Shown: positions 8,901-19,800 of the stretch, piece after piece
How positions within the stretch are numbered: position 1 is the first letter of the stretch
Layout of the letters: each line of letters begins with the position of its first letter
NCBI GenBank assembly: GCA_019915015.1
Contig: JAHBBC010000018.1
Location: forward strand, 930,001 to 994,000
Source of the DNA: Auriscalpium vulgare
Taxonomy: Eukaryota > Basidiomycota > Agaricomycetes > Russulales > Auriscalpiaceae
Reading direction: 5' to 3'
DNA length: 64,000 nt
Translations under genes and position numbers: made by a program
Notes under the pieces: model-generated
The model's input: only the letters and a program-made list of their open reading frames with translations
Told to the model about the DNA's origin: nothing
Database searches by the model: none

Positions 8901-11554
8901 ATGAGAGCCCATCGCAAGCCCGGCCATAAAAGCGGACACACCGACGAGCGCGCCCCAGGAAGATCTGCTCCGAAGGTAGCGCCACAAGAAGGCGGCGGCG
9001 CCACTGTAAAGAGACGGCGCATCGAGCCGTCCAGTGACCGAGACGAAGGCGATGAAGGCACGAGGGAGACGTCGCGTGCGCAGTCTGTTGCAGGCGATGG
9101 GAGTCGTGGTCGTTCGAAGTCGATGGGGACGCCGGCTCCGCAGGGCTTCCTAGATCCCTTCGAGGCCGAGCGCATGGTGAGCGGAAGGTCAAATGATACA
9201 CGAGGTAAGCAGATGCCCATACGCAATGCAAGAAGACTCACATCGTGTGCCAGGGGAGTCATTCCGTAGGGCCGGCACTGCGGGTCCTGCGCGCTTGCAA
9301 CGCGAGCCAAGCAAATCAAGAGGCGAGTGGTGGGACTTTAGAGAGTCTGCGCCACGTGGAGATGAAGATCGTGGGGGCGGCGCTGGGGGTCGGGCGCGCT
9401 CGCAACGCGAGCCGAGCGAATCAAGAGGCCAGTGGATGGACTTTGGAGAGCCTGCGCCGCGTGAGGATGAAGATGAGGACCTGTATGCGGACGAGGATGA
9501 AAGTGAGTTTCTGCCTGCTATATATGCGCTTCTTACTCACCTGCGTGCCCTTCCAGGCCGTATTGTTCGAGAGCGCGCGTACGCAATGCAGTCGGAAGAG
9601 CGCGAATTTGGACGCGAGCTTCCGCCCACAGAAGACGCATTTGAAGGTAAGCTTTGTCATCAGGAATGAGCCATGTTGGACTCACATGTGCGCGCAAGAG
9701 GAACGCCGTCCCCGGATGTCGAATCAGAGCGCGAGGCGTTCTGTAACCGTCGATTTTGAAGGTAAGTCTCTCGCAGCATATACACCACTTTATGCTTACC
9801 TACCTTGACAGAACCCTACGTCCCACGCTCGCGTGCGACTACCCGGTCCCTTAGTCCCGTACAGACTCGCGACAGGCGCGACAGTCGCGATGCCGATCAC
9901 TACAACACACCAGGTGAGTTAGTGCACGAAGAAGGACGGCATGCGCTGACGTTCTTACCTCAGAACCCGTTCGCCGTGACCATGGCCGCTCCGGTGTGAA
10001 GGCCAAGGACTTGCTCGACAGATTGGCGGTGCTGGAGGAGGACGCAAGGCGCGCAGAGCCAGCCCAACGAAAATATGAGCAAACAATCAAGGCGCTCGAG
10101 CGAGGCATTGATGCCCAGAACGTACGACTGGAGAAGGCAATGCGGACCATCCTGGAGCTCCGCGGCGACTTCACGATCCTGGACAAGGAAGTCGGTCAGA
10201 TTCAAGAGAAATTGGTGGACATGTCACAGGAACCTACGCGCCCTCAAGTCCCGGCGGCGGCTGGAGCGGATGTGAATGCGGGAGCAGGGGGCAAGGGTGG
10301 AGGCGAAATCAAGGGCCCTCGAAACAATATGCTCACGGTGAGTCTCAAATACGCCGACAAAGCCCGGACTTACCCTGCACTCGGCAGGCTGGCATCAGGC
10401 GCGCTTGGGAGGGCCTGATGAAGATCGTCCCGAATGGGCCGCTCCCCGAACCCATTGTCACAGCCGTAAACGAACCCTTGAAGTTCTGGGACACCATCGG
10501 CGTCAGCGGATCCGTTTTGCGACCGCGCTGGGATCTAGAATGGCCTGAGAACAATCAGGGCTGGGTCACGCAGGCTATTGCCAAGATACAGGCAAGCGGT
10601 GAGGCATGGAATAGCAAGGAGGTAGGCGAGCTGCTTGCCAATACCCCGGCGGAGGAAATTCGTAGTCGGATGCACACGACGTGGGGGACCTGGAAGAAAA
10701 AATACACCGATCAGCTCAAGGGTAAGGCACGAGACAACGCACAGGCTCAACGGCGAAATGGGCGCCGGACAATGGTAAGACAATTATTACAGCGGCGTGC
10801 GCACTGCTCACCGTCTCTTAGAAAGCCAAATTGCGCACCAAACACCGTCAAAAGGTCCCAGACCTTGCGCAGTCAAAATGGGACTGGGCGTTCACGGCGG
10901 CCTACCAGTCTGTCGATGAATCTGCGTCCGAGACGGAGAAGGCGCCGGTGATTGATCTTCACAGCGGCGATGAACCTGATGGCACTCAGGGACAAGGCGA
11001 GGTCAGGGCCGGCGAGCTCACCATTCCCCCGAAGAAGTCGCGCAAGCGGACTAGGCCCACTGACCCGCCGTACACGTCACACGCACCTACATATCGTCCC
11101 CCTGAGGTGAGCACGTTACACGACATCCAGATCGCACGGATGCTTACCTGGATTGTAGCTCGACGATCTCCTGGATAAATTGGACCAGCATGTGGCGCAG
11201 GACGCCGAGTACCACAGGAGAGTTCGGGGTGAGCCGCGGGAGATGCCTCTGCCGTCGGTTCGGGCTACGAAAAAGGGCCCGCCTACTCGCATTCCTCGCA
11301 CAATGGTCCCACAGGCGTGGCTAGATGCAAATCCGGGACAAAGCAATACAAATCGGTTATTTGCGGACGAGGAAGGCGTACCAGGTGTCGGGAACGCGGA
11401 CACAGCGGTGGACAACGAAGGGAGTGAGGGAGGTGGTGAGGGAGCAGGGCAGGAAGGGCAAGGCACAGGGGAGGGGGAAGGTAGCGAGCTCCGCTTTGTG
11501 GAAGCTCCGGCGATGCTGTCGGGTCAGATCGACCCTGCGCTGCATCGCGTGTAG
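8901..11554 (+). CDS. Coiled-coil, basic DNA-associated protein, probable transposon accessory gene
   Basis: Nine exons fit in frame: 8901-9204, 9254-9502, 9557-9646, 9699-9761, 9812-9913, 9964-10337, 10388-10774, 10822-11106, 11159-11554, giving 749 aa. The N-terminus is basic with KRRRIEP. Exon 2 encodes two ~26-residue tandem repeats (REPSKSRGEWWDF / REPSESRGQWMDF). Several very short exons follow, then a heptad-like coiled coil starting KAKDLLDRLAVLEE, then a Trp-rich segment (GWVTQAIAKI, TTWGTWKKKY, KWDWAFTAAYQS) that I associate with an expanded Agaricomycete family, and a KKSRKRTR cluster. It ends 29 nt from the end of the convergent transposase gene, which suggests both belong to one element. 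Function unknown; a DNA-binding or transposase-partner role is inference. Confidence 0.75.
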
Positions 11555-11583
11555 GGTACGTGTACGTACCGTGTGTAATATCA

Positions 11584-14500
11584 TCAGGCGTCGTCGTTGA
11601 ATGCCACGTCAACGTCCGGCTCTTGAGTCAACTGCAAAAACACGTCAGCGCATGCGACGGATCAACGAAAGGGATACGTACATGGTTAACTGAGACAGTG
11701 ACCCATACAGGCACCCCTGGGGCCTTCACGGGGACTTCCAAAATAGAGAAGTGCCCCGTAAGTCGGGCAAGGGAGATGACCTCCGTTTGCGCGTATGTGT
11801 CCGCCGTCCAGGCCGCAATCCCGAGGTGGACAGCTCTGACATGAAACCAGTGCATCAGCAAGTGAATATATCATATATGTTTGCGTACCGAGTATGCCAC
11901 GGAAATACAGTGGCATCAGGAAGAAAGCGTTGCACGAAGGCGAACGTTGTTGTCAGGTCGTCTTTGGTGGGATCACGGCGGAGGTGCGTGGCTTGAAATA
12001 TACGTTGGATCTTCACAGGCACGCCATCATCGATGTACGCGTATGAATAGCCCTTGCCTCGGTAATTAGTGCATGCGCCAAAGCGCTTTTCGTTGACGAA
12101 GCATGACGCGAAGGAGCGGACGCGATTTGAGAAGAACGGTTCAACTCCATCACCTTCCCAGTCTCCTGCGTCGGGGACGAGGGAGACTTCATCCTTCCAG
12201 AAGTCCTTGAGGTAAATGAAAGCCATGTCGTACAGGCCCATTTGATTCAGGTTCTCGGCGGTACCCTGCCGCGCAAGAATAACCCCGTCGCCTGCGATGA
12301 TATGCGTAAACAATAAAGATAATGATGAACGTAACGTAGCTACGCACCACGGTTACCACACTGGCCCAACCGGATCTGGTCGACGAGCGACCCACGATCC
12401 CTTTGCGTCTTCTCGCGCACGAGGTATAGCTCCAGTTTCTTGATGTCGAGCTCGTCATCCTCCGTCCTGTTTGGCAGCGTTCGTAGGCACTCAATCTGAC
12501 AGAGAATGTTTAGTACGACGCCGTGTGATCGCGAGCATACGCACCAGATCAAATAACAGCTGTTTTTTGACCCAGCTGCGCATGAGAGTCGCCTCCAGCT
12601 CACCGTTCCCTTTGCCGTTATTGTTCACTTTGACCAGGCGTCCATTGTTACGTTCGGACGCGAAGAGCCAATGGGAATAACTCGGGCCGTGGCGATAGAT
12701 ATCCGGACTGTGATGCATCATGAGGTGAAAATACGGCGTCAGATGGCAGTGCATGTCGGCCCAGCTGCGAAGTGCTCGACCGTGGTACGCCTCAGCACGA
12801 CGTGCTTCGTCGGGAGTGATAGACTGTGAGCCCCAGATGCGCGTAGAGACGCAATAGTCGAGGACATTTTCGAAGTGCTCACGGTAGTTGCGACTTGGAG
12901 ACAGTTCGTAATTTTCCTCGATGTCAGACGCCGTCGCGTCAACCTGCCGAGAGAGATGGCCCCGGCGGCGGGTCCGCAAGAGCTCGCCCATGTTGTCTTC
13001 GGCGTCGGCAGCCTTCGTACCTTCTCGAGCGTGTGGCGCGTCGCCGTCCGGAATCTCGCCGTCCACTTGCCAGGCGATGTAGAGCAGGACGGGGAGTATA
13101 TTGCCAAGGTTCCTCCATTCGTCGGCCTTGTGCGTGGAGGCGATCTCGAGGTACGCGTGAGTCGCAATGAGCGGCGTCGAATAACACTTTGACGTACCAT
13201 CTTTGGTATGCGGGCCAGGGACTTCGGCCACCAAACCTTAGCCAGGGCTTCGTCCAGTTTGTCCCGTGGCTTGTCGGTTCGTGAGCGTGCCGTCATCATG
13301 CCTGCTCGGATCAGTACGACATTGACTATGTGCTTGATTTCACCTGTGCAGCAAAATTCAGAGTGCGCGCACACGAGTTTCCAGACGACAAACCGAGGTA
13401 TGTCCCATGCATAAAATCGTTGGGAGAGTCGCGCGCAGGCATGAAGCCCGGGAGTTTGTTGAGCACGGACCAGCGCACGCCGCGGCTGTCTTCAATTTTC
13501 TTCCGTTCGTCCGCGTCTTCGGTTTCAAGGTGCTTGAGCGCGTATTTGAGGTAACGGTTGTCCTCTCGCGGTATGAACTCTGCATGCATTAGCACGAAAT
13601 ATGTAATGCAAAAGACGAGAGGAATACGTACTTTTGGGGTCATAACAATCACAAGAGACGAGGTCGTCAAAGGGCATGTAGCAAATAACGCACATAAAAA
13701 TCTTGGAAGTGACGCCGCGCAGACCAGCAGCCTTTCGGCTCGCAGGCAGATCAGATGCCTCGATGTTGAGCAACGCATGAATGGGATGAGTGCCGGGCTT
13801 TGCGTGCACGCGCATCAGGAGACCTAAGGAATGCTGAGGCAACTGTGTCAAAGACGTAGTACGCAACAACTCACCGCCGTAAAGACGCAGAATGTCGTCC
13901 ACAGTTGACTCAAGGACGTTGTTCAACTGCTCCGTGGTTGGCTCGCCTTCCCCGCCCGGGATGGCGACCGCGAGTATAGTCTCTTGGGGTTGAAAGCGTT
14001 TGGCGCGAGGGTTATTGAAGATGGTGATGTACACGGCGCCCATCGAATACTTGCGATTTCGGCCCATGGGAGAGAACCTGTGGAAGTCTCATGTTATCCA
14101 GCCAATGAACGATGGCAGAATGTGACGTACCAGTCAATATTCATCATCAGCACGAGCCCGCATGGCAACGCAACGAAGCGCTGACGGAGACCGGGCCTGA
14201 TAGTCGTGTCAAACATCCCCCATTCGCCGCCTCGGCGACGCTCCAGCCCAGCCACCAGAGCGCGCCAGCCCCAGCCATCGTACACATCATACATCCGCTT
14301 GAAGGGGTCCGGGAACGCATCGAAACCGTTCACGGGAGGAGGGATTGGCTCCGCAAGCCCCGGTTCATCGTCTTCCCCGCGCCAGTGCTGATATTCATCG
14401 TACTTGCCGGGGCGCATGAGGAAGCGCTGAATCATCGGAATGATGGGACATGTCGGCAGTACCTTGCGCGGTATTCGCTTCGTGCGACCCCCGGTGAGCT

Positions 14501-15759
14501 CGCGGATGGTGTACAGAATCCCGGAGCAGTTGTCGGTCATGCATTCTGGGCCGTCGAGCTCTGACAAGATGGAGGCGTTGTAAACACGCCAGCACTGAGG
14601 GCAGAGGAACTTGTAGACAATGTAGGGATCAGCATTGACACGAAGGCGGCGCTCGACAGTCGGGAGCGTGCGAGCCATCTTGTCCAGACCTTCAATTTCA
14701 ATCCCAGTCTGTCGCCGGAGTGAGACGAGAGACTCGTAAGCAGAGTCCAGCCCTAGCTTGATAGCCTCGTGCGTCGCACGATGGAATGTTCCCTGAAGGT
14801 ATGCTGTGAGATAAGCCTTTCGGATCAGAGGGTGTTCCGAGAACGCAGGCGGTAGGTCGCCGTCGTCAGGGCCAGCGTCTTCTGGAGGCATGTTCCTGTC
14901 CAGGCCTTCGAAGATATCTTCACGCGTCTGAAATAGCGGATCAGCTTCGACATCAGGATTATCGTTGTCGTCGTATTCATCGTCGTAGTCATTGTTCCAG
15001 TCGTCAGCACCACGGACTATAGGCGTTGCAGGGTGAGAGGACGGCACAGAGTAGGGCGCCTGAGGCGAAATCGGCTCCGAGGCATCATGATCCCAGTCCG
15101 AGGCGGCCAAACCAGGCGGGCTAGGCGTCCGGAACACAGGGTCATAAGGAACGTGATTGCCGAGAGGGGAGGGGGACGCAGAGGGTGCCTGAGGCGCTAC
15201 TAGGATTTGAGCAGCATATATCCAGGTCAAGCCACGGCGACGCCGACGCACCGTAATTGTCCCATCCGTCCTCAAGCTCCTCCTCCTGATACCTCATCTG
15301 GCTGTGCGTTTGCGATGCCTCGGAGGGTGCGCGCGATGCTGTGATGATGTTGAGTGCAATATATGCGAACATGAGATGTGTTGACGCACCGAAGTCATCC
15401 CCGCCATCCACAGACGGCGTTAACAAGGGCGCCGACATCGGCCGCCATTCCATATCTTCGTATACCCCGTCAAATGCAAGTGATCTGTCAGATTCTGAGT
15501 GAGGTGACGACGCCAGCTGGCGTCGCTGAGACGGTCCAGGAGAGTCGTCGCCGTGGAGCTCCGAGTCGAGGCCGCGAGGTCGCTTGAGGCTGGCTGGCGC
15601 GTGTACCGCCAAGAAGAGATCACGCTCGTCTCCGACGTGACGGTCGCATGTGCGAGGTAGCTGCCGGAGAGGTGGGTTGTGCGTCGAGCATCCCGTACAC
15701 GGGCACAGCCTCTGGTACGATGCAGCAGCTGAGAGTCGGTAGGGAGCGGGATCGGGCAT
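11584..15759 (-). CDS. EnSpm/CACTA-type Tnp2-like transposase, intact
   Basis: Twelve exons fit without stops: 15759-15390, 15338-15252, 15199-14131, 14077-13875, 13823-13632, 13579-13394, 13343-13198, 13144-12545, 12495-12348, 12291-11889, 11835-11682, 11631-11584; 1201 aa. The N-terminus has a Cys-rich CPCTGC motif and acidic linkers. The middle has the Tnp2-family signature block starting SMGAVYITIFNNPRAKRF and continuing to EQLNNVLESTVDDIL, then ASDLPASRKAAG with a Cys pair (CVICY), then the acidic/His block SPNDFMHGTYLGEIKH, and HLTPYFHLMMHHSP further on. These match the layout of basidiomycete Tnp2 transposases as I know them. No frame damage, so the gene may be active. It moves DNA by cut-and-paste through the element ends, which I could not locate. 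Confidence 0.82.
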
Positions 15760-16043
15760 GATCTAGTCCGAGTCGCGTCGCATCGAGCAGGTTGAAGACG
15801 AGGTTGAGGAGGGGCCGGAGTTGTCGAGTCGTCGTTGTCGTTGTCGTCGTCGTCAAGAATGACGGAAGACGATGCGAGACGTCGACGACAAATCAGACCA
15901 CCTGCACAAGTCGAATTCAGCGCTGCGAATGGACTTGGACGTTTGCGCGCGGCCGAGTACGTCATCGACTCGTCCAGATCGGTGCGACGCGATAGGTCAT
16001 GTGCGTTGTACGTATATGGTCATAGCCACGGCAACAAACGCGC

Positions 16044-16137
16044 GCGCACGGACCTTCGGGGGATTACGGCCATCGAGGTAGCGCACTTTCGAAAGTGCGC
16101 TACCTCAATGGCCGTAAAGTTCCGAGGGTCCGTGCGC
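16044..16137. repeat. 94-bp palindrome with no spacer
   Basis: Two 47-bp arms meet at 16090/16091 and match at about 41 of 47 positions without gaps; the central 26 bp (from gtagcgcactttc) are perfect. It could extrude as a cruciform or mark two abutted transposon ends. Confidence 0.85.
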
Positions 16138-16355
16138 ATCCACGGATATACTTAGGACATATGGGGCCCCTTCTGAAATTCATATCCATACTAGAAAGCA
16201 ACTAGGCCCCACACAAATGTCCGAGACAAATAAGCAAGACAAGTCAGCAAGACAAATAAGCGAGACAACTTGAGTGATCTGATTGGCTGAGAGCCATCTG
16301 GCGCCAAAAGTCAAATGAGTGATTTCATTGGCTACGGAAGATGTTCACTTCCCGT

Positions 16356-16420
16356 AAGCGCTGGGGTACAAATTCTGTGATCTGGACAGTCGAGATCACA
16401 ATCCGTGTACCCCAGCGCTT
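16356..16420. repeat. Inverted repeat, 28-bp arms
   Basis: Arms 16356-16383 and 16393-16420 match at about 23 of 28 positions, beginning with aagcgctggggtaca, around a 9-nt loop. It lies 466 bp upstream of the Helitron start codon. Confidence 0.75.
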
Positions 16421-16885
16421 GCCCGGCATTTCCCGGCGCTGCGGTCCCATGCCGACCGTGTCCTGCATCTTTTCTCTTCTGCCCTTGCTGGCCCGTTTGC
16501 CCATCTAGCGTACGACTCTCATCCACACCCACGACATCATCCCTCTCCTCTACCTGGCTCCGAGACAGCTCCCCCTCGCCACCGCGCCCGACCGGCGCGG
16601 CACATTCATAGGCGCTAAGCGGCAGTCGCTTGCGTCGCGTAGATCGGCCAACGCGTCCGCAATCGCGCCGCGTCGCGTCGTTGCTCAAAGATCCGTCGGG
16701 AATAATGTCGAAATGACTCGAAGGTGTTCACTTCGTCCGCGCGTCGGGCGTCGGGCGTCGGGTTACGGGCCACTCACCGCCCGCGGCGCGTCCTCACCGC
16801 CTGCTGCGCATCCAAAACATTAGTTTCAGAAGTACGTTTTTTCTTCCCTATTTTTGTGGGCTGTACCTGAGCGCAATGCAGAGAC

Positions 16886-19800
16886 ATGGACCATGACGAC
16901 AATACAGAAGGCACCAGAGGCTTTTCCACATCACACACTCCGCTGTGGAATTCTGAAGAATTAGGTGAACAGTTTCATGTACGTGCGCTGACCTTCGTCC
17001 TTAGTACTATACTCACAGAACTGTCATCCTGCAGGGACCATATTTGACACCTGTCTCGCAACAGGTAGGCTGCTACGAGCCTGGTGAAGGTACGTTCCCT
17101 TTTCTCTCGCTTCCCGCATTTTGCATCCTGAAATGTGGCCTATATAGTTTTACGGAGTCCCCAGCGCCATCAACGCGATGCCCGCCAGTCAGAGCGACTA
17201 TCCCGTATACTAGAAACACCACGACGTAGACGCGTACCGCCTCCAACCTTTCGATCGCCGCCGCGTACACGTACACCAGCATCCCCGCTCACGTCTCCGC
17301 AACATCAGCAGCACTCAGAGCGCGAGCGTGAGCGCACGCTGCGGACACTGCACACCCCTAATCGGCGCCGCTTGCCCGTCTCACAGCATGCAGCTGTTCC
17401 TTTTGCCCTCTCGCCCTCTCGCATCGGTCTGGCAACTCCCCCTACTTCAGCTCGCGCACGCATTGCAGACACACCATTGCATTTAGATCAAGAGCCTACC
17501 ACCACCCCAGTCTCCGAAGCAAGGGTGAGGTCTCCGGCCCAGCGTCACGAAGGAGCAGCCATCGGTGCTGCGTCATCATCTTCCTCCCAGAGCGCCCGTA
17601 TATGCCGTCCGGCATTCGAGTCTGCTCGCAATTCAACATGGTCTGGCCATCCTCAGCCGTTTGTCGCAGTGCCAACAGAAGACGACGACGACGACCCATT
17701 TCTACCACCAAGACCCGCGACCTCCGTTGCATTTGCACTGCCTCGCTTCCCCAGCTCGGCTGTCCCCTCCTCTTCTACGCAGTCTGCAAGCACCACTGGC
17801 ACATCAGGGCCAAGGCTCACTCAAGCGGCCGTGCTCCCGAATGCAATCATTGCCAATGAACAACCCCGCGCATCGCCATCCCGGACAGTCAGGCATCTCG
17901 ACACTTCTTCCGCTCATTCTGAGTCCGTAAACCCATCTTCGGTGGTCTCAAGCAGACGTTCTCTTGGTCAGCAACGGCGGCGTGCGCGAGAAGCCCAAGA
18001 GCGCGAGGCCACAGCAGAGACCGAAGTGTCGCAAGCTACAGCGCCATCGGTTTCCAACGCGCGCTCTGTCGCTCAGCAACGGCGGCGTGCACGAGAAGCC
18101 CAAGAGCGCGAGGCCACAGCAGGGACCGAAGTGTTCGAAGCTACGGCGCCATCAGTTTCCAACGCGCGCTCTGTCGCTCAGCAACGGCGGCGTGCGCGAG
18201 AAGCCCAAGAGCGCGAGGCCACAGCAGGGACCGAAGCGTTCCAAGCTACAGTGCCATTGGTTTCCAATGCGCGCTCTCTCGGTCAGCAACGGCGGCGTGC
18301 GCGAGAAGCCCAAGAGCGCGAGGCCATGATAGGAATTGCAGCACCACAAGCTGCAGCGCCGCCGGTCTCTAGGGCGCGCTCCGTTGGTCAGCAACGGCGG
18401 CGTTCACGGGAGCGAGAGGAGGCAGCGGCGGCACCACCTGAGCCCCGCCATCGTTTGCGGATTGTCCCACCTGCCCGACGTCCATACGAGGAGCCGGCAG
18501 CACGTCACGATCTCGGGAGAATGGATGTACGATGCCCCAACTGCAATGCTCTGCATTGGTTGGATGAACGTGTCCAGAGTTCAAGCAGGTTGTCGCCAAA
18601 GTTCGGGACGTGTTGCGATCACGGTCAAGTCCACCTTCCGGCAATTCCTGATCCTCCGGATGCTTTGAAGGGCCTCTTCGTTGGTGACAGCGCGCAGGCG
18701 AAGGAGTTTCGAGATCAGATTCGGAGGTATAATAGCGCCCTCGCATTCACTTCTTTGGGAGTTCATATAGATGACTCTGTGAACAATGGACGAGGGCCTT
18801 ACGTGTTCAAAATCCGCGGTGAATTGTGTCATCGTATGGGCTCTCTACTTCCCTCCAACGACAATCCGCCATCATACGCGCAGCTCTACATCTATGACCC
18901 TCAAGCCGCCCTGGATCAGCGCATGCGCCGCAACGACAACCTCAACCGTGACACAATGCGACTCCTGCAAGACCTGCTCGCTGAGCATCACCAGTATGCC
19001 GCGGTGTATCGACATGCTCACGAGATCTTGGAGGACGAAGGTGGAGAAGAAGTCATGATCAGGCTGCATGCAGACCCAACACAGGACCGCCGTCGCTACA
19101 ACCTTCCGACTGCAAACGAAGTTGCTGTCATCATCCCGGATGCCTCACAGCCCACCAGTCGTCGCGACATCATTCTTCGGAAACGTGAAGGTCCTTTGCG
19201 TCGGATCAGCGATGGACATCCAGCCTATGCGCCCCTTCACTACGTCCTCCTGTTCCCTCATGGAACACATGGCTGGGAGTACGACATGCTTCTACATCAG
19301 CCTGACAAGGCAAACCCGGCTCGCCTCACTCAGACCCGGTATTATGCGTATCGACTTCACGCCCGGCCGAACGAGTTCTCAACCATTTTGCACGGTGGGC
19401 GCCTTCTTCAACAGTACATCGTGGACGCTTGGGCTTCAGCAGATCAGGCACGTCTCACCTTTCTTCGGCACAACCAGGGCACGCTACGGGCCTCTCTCTA
19501 CAGTGGGCTTGAGGATGCTGTTCACGATGCGGATGGAAACGTCGATCTGAACTCCCTCGGTCAACGATTTATCCTGCCGTCTTCGTTCGTCGGGGGTCCG
19601 CGCTACATGCAGCAGATCTTTCAGGATGCTATGGCGATTGGTCGGTTCTACAAGAAGATCGATGTTTTCCTGACAGCAACGGCTAATCCCGCATGGGATG
19701 AAATTACGCGCGAGCTCTTACCTGGTCAGACCGCAGCGGACCGGCCAGATTTAGTCGCCCGCGTCTTTCGACTGAAGATCAAGGCGCTTCTTCATGACAT

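Larger units (their letters stand above)
15760..16885. other. Spacer between the transposase gene and the Helitron gene
   Basis: No gene supported. It contains a 94-bp palindrome (16044-16137), a short cluster of agacaaataagc-like repeats (16226-16270) and a second inverted repeat (16356-16420). The end of the CACTA-like element and the 5' end of the Helitron should both fall here or just upstream, but neither terminus could be fixed. Confidence 0.6.
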
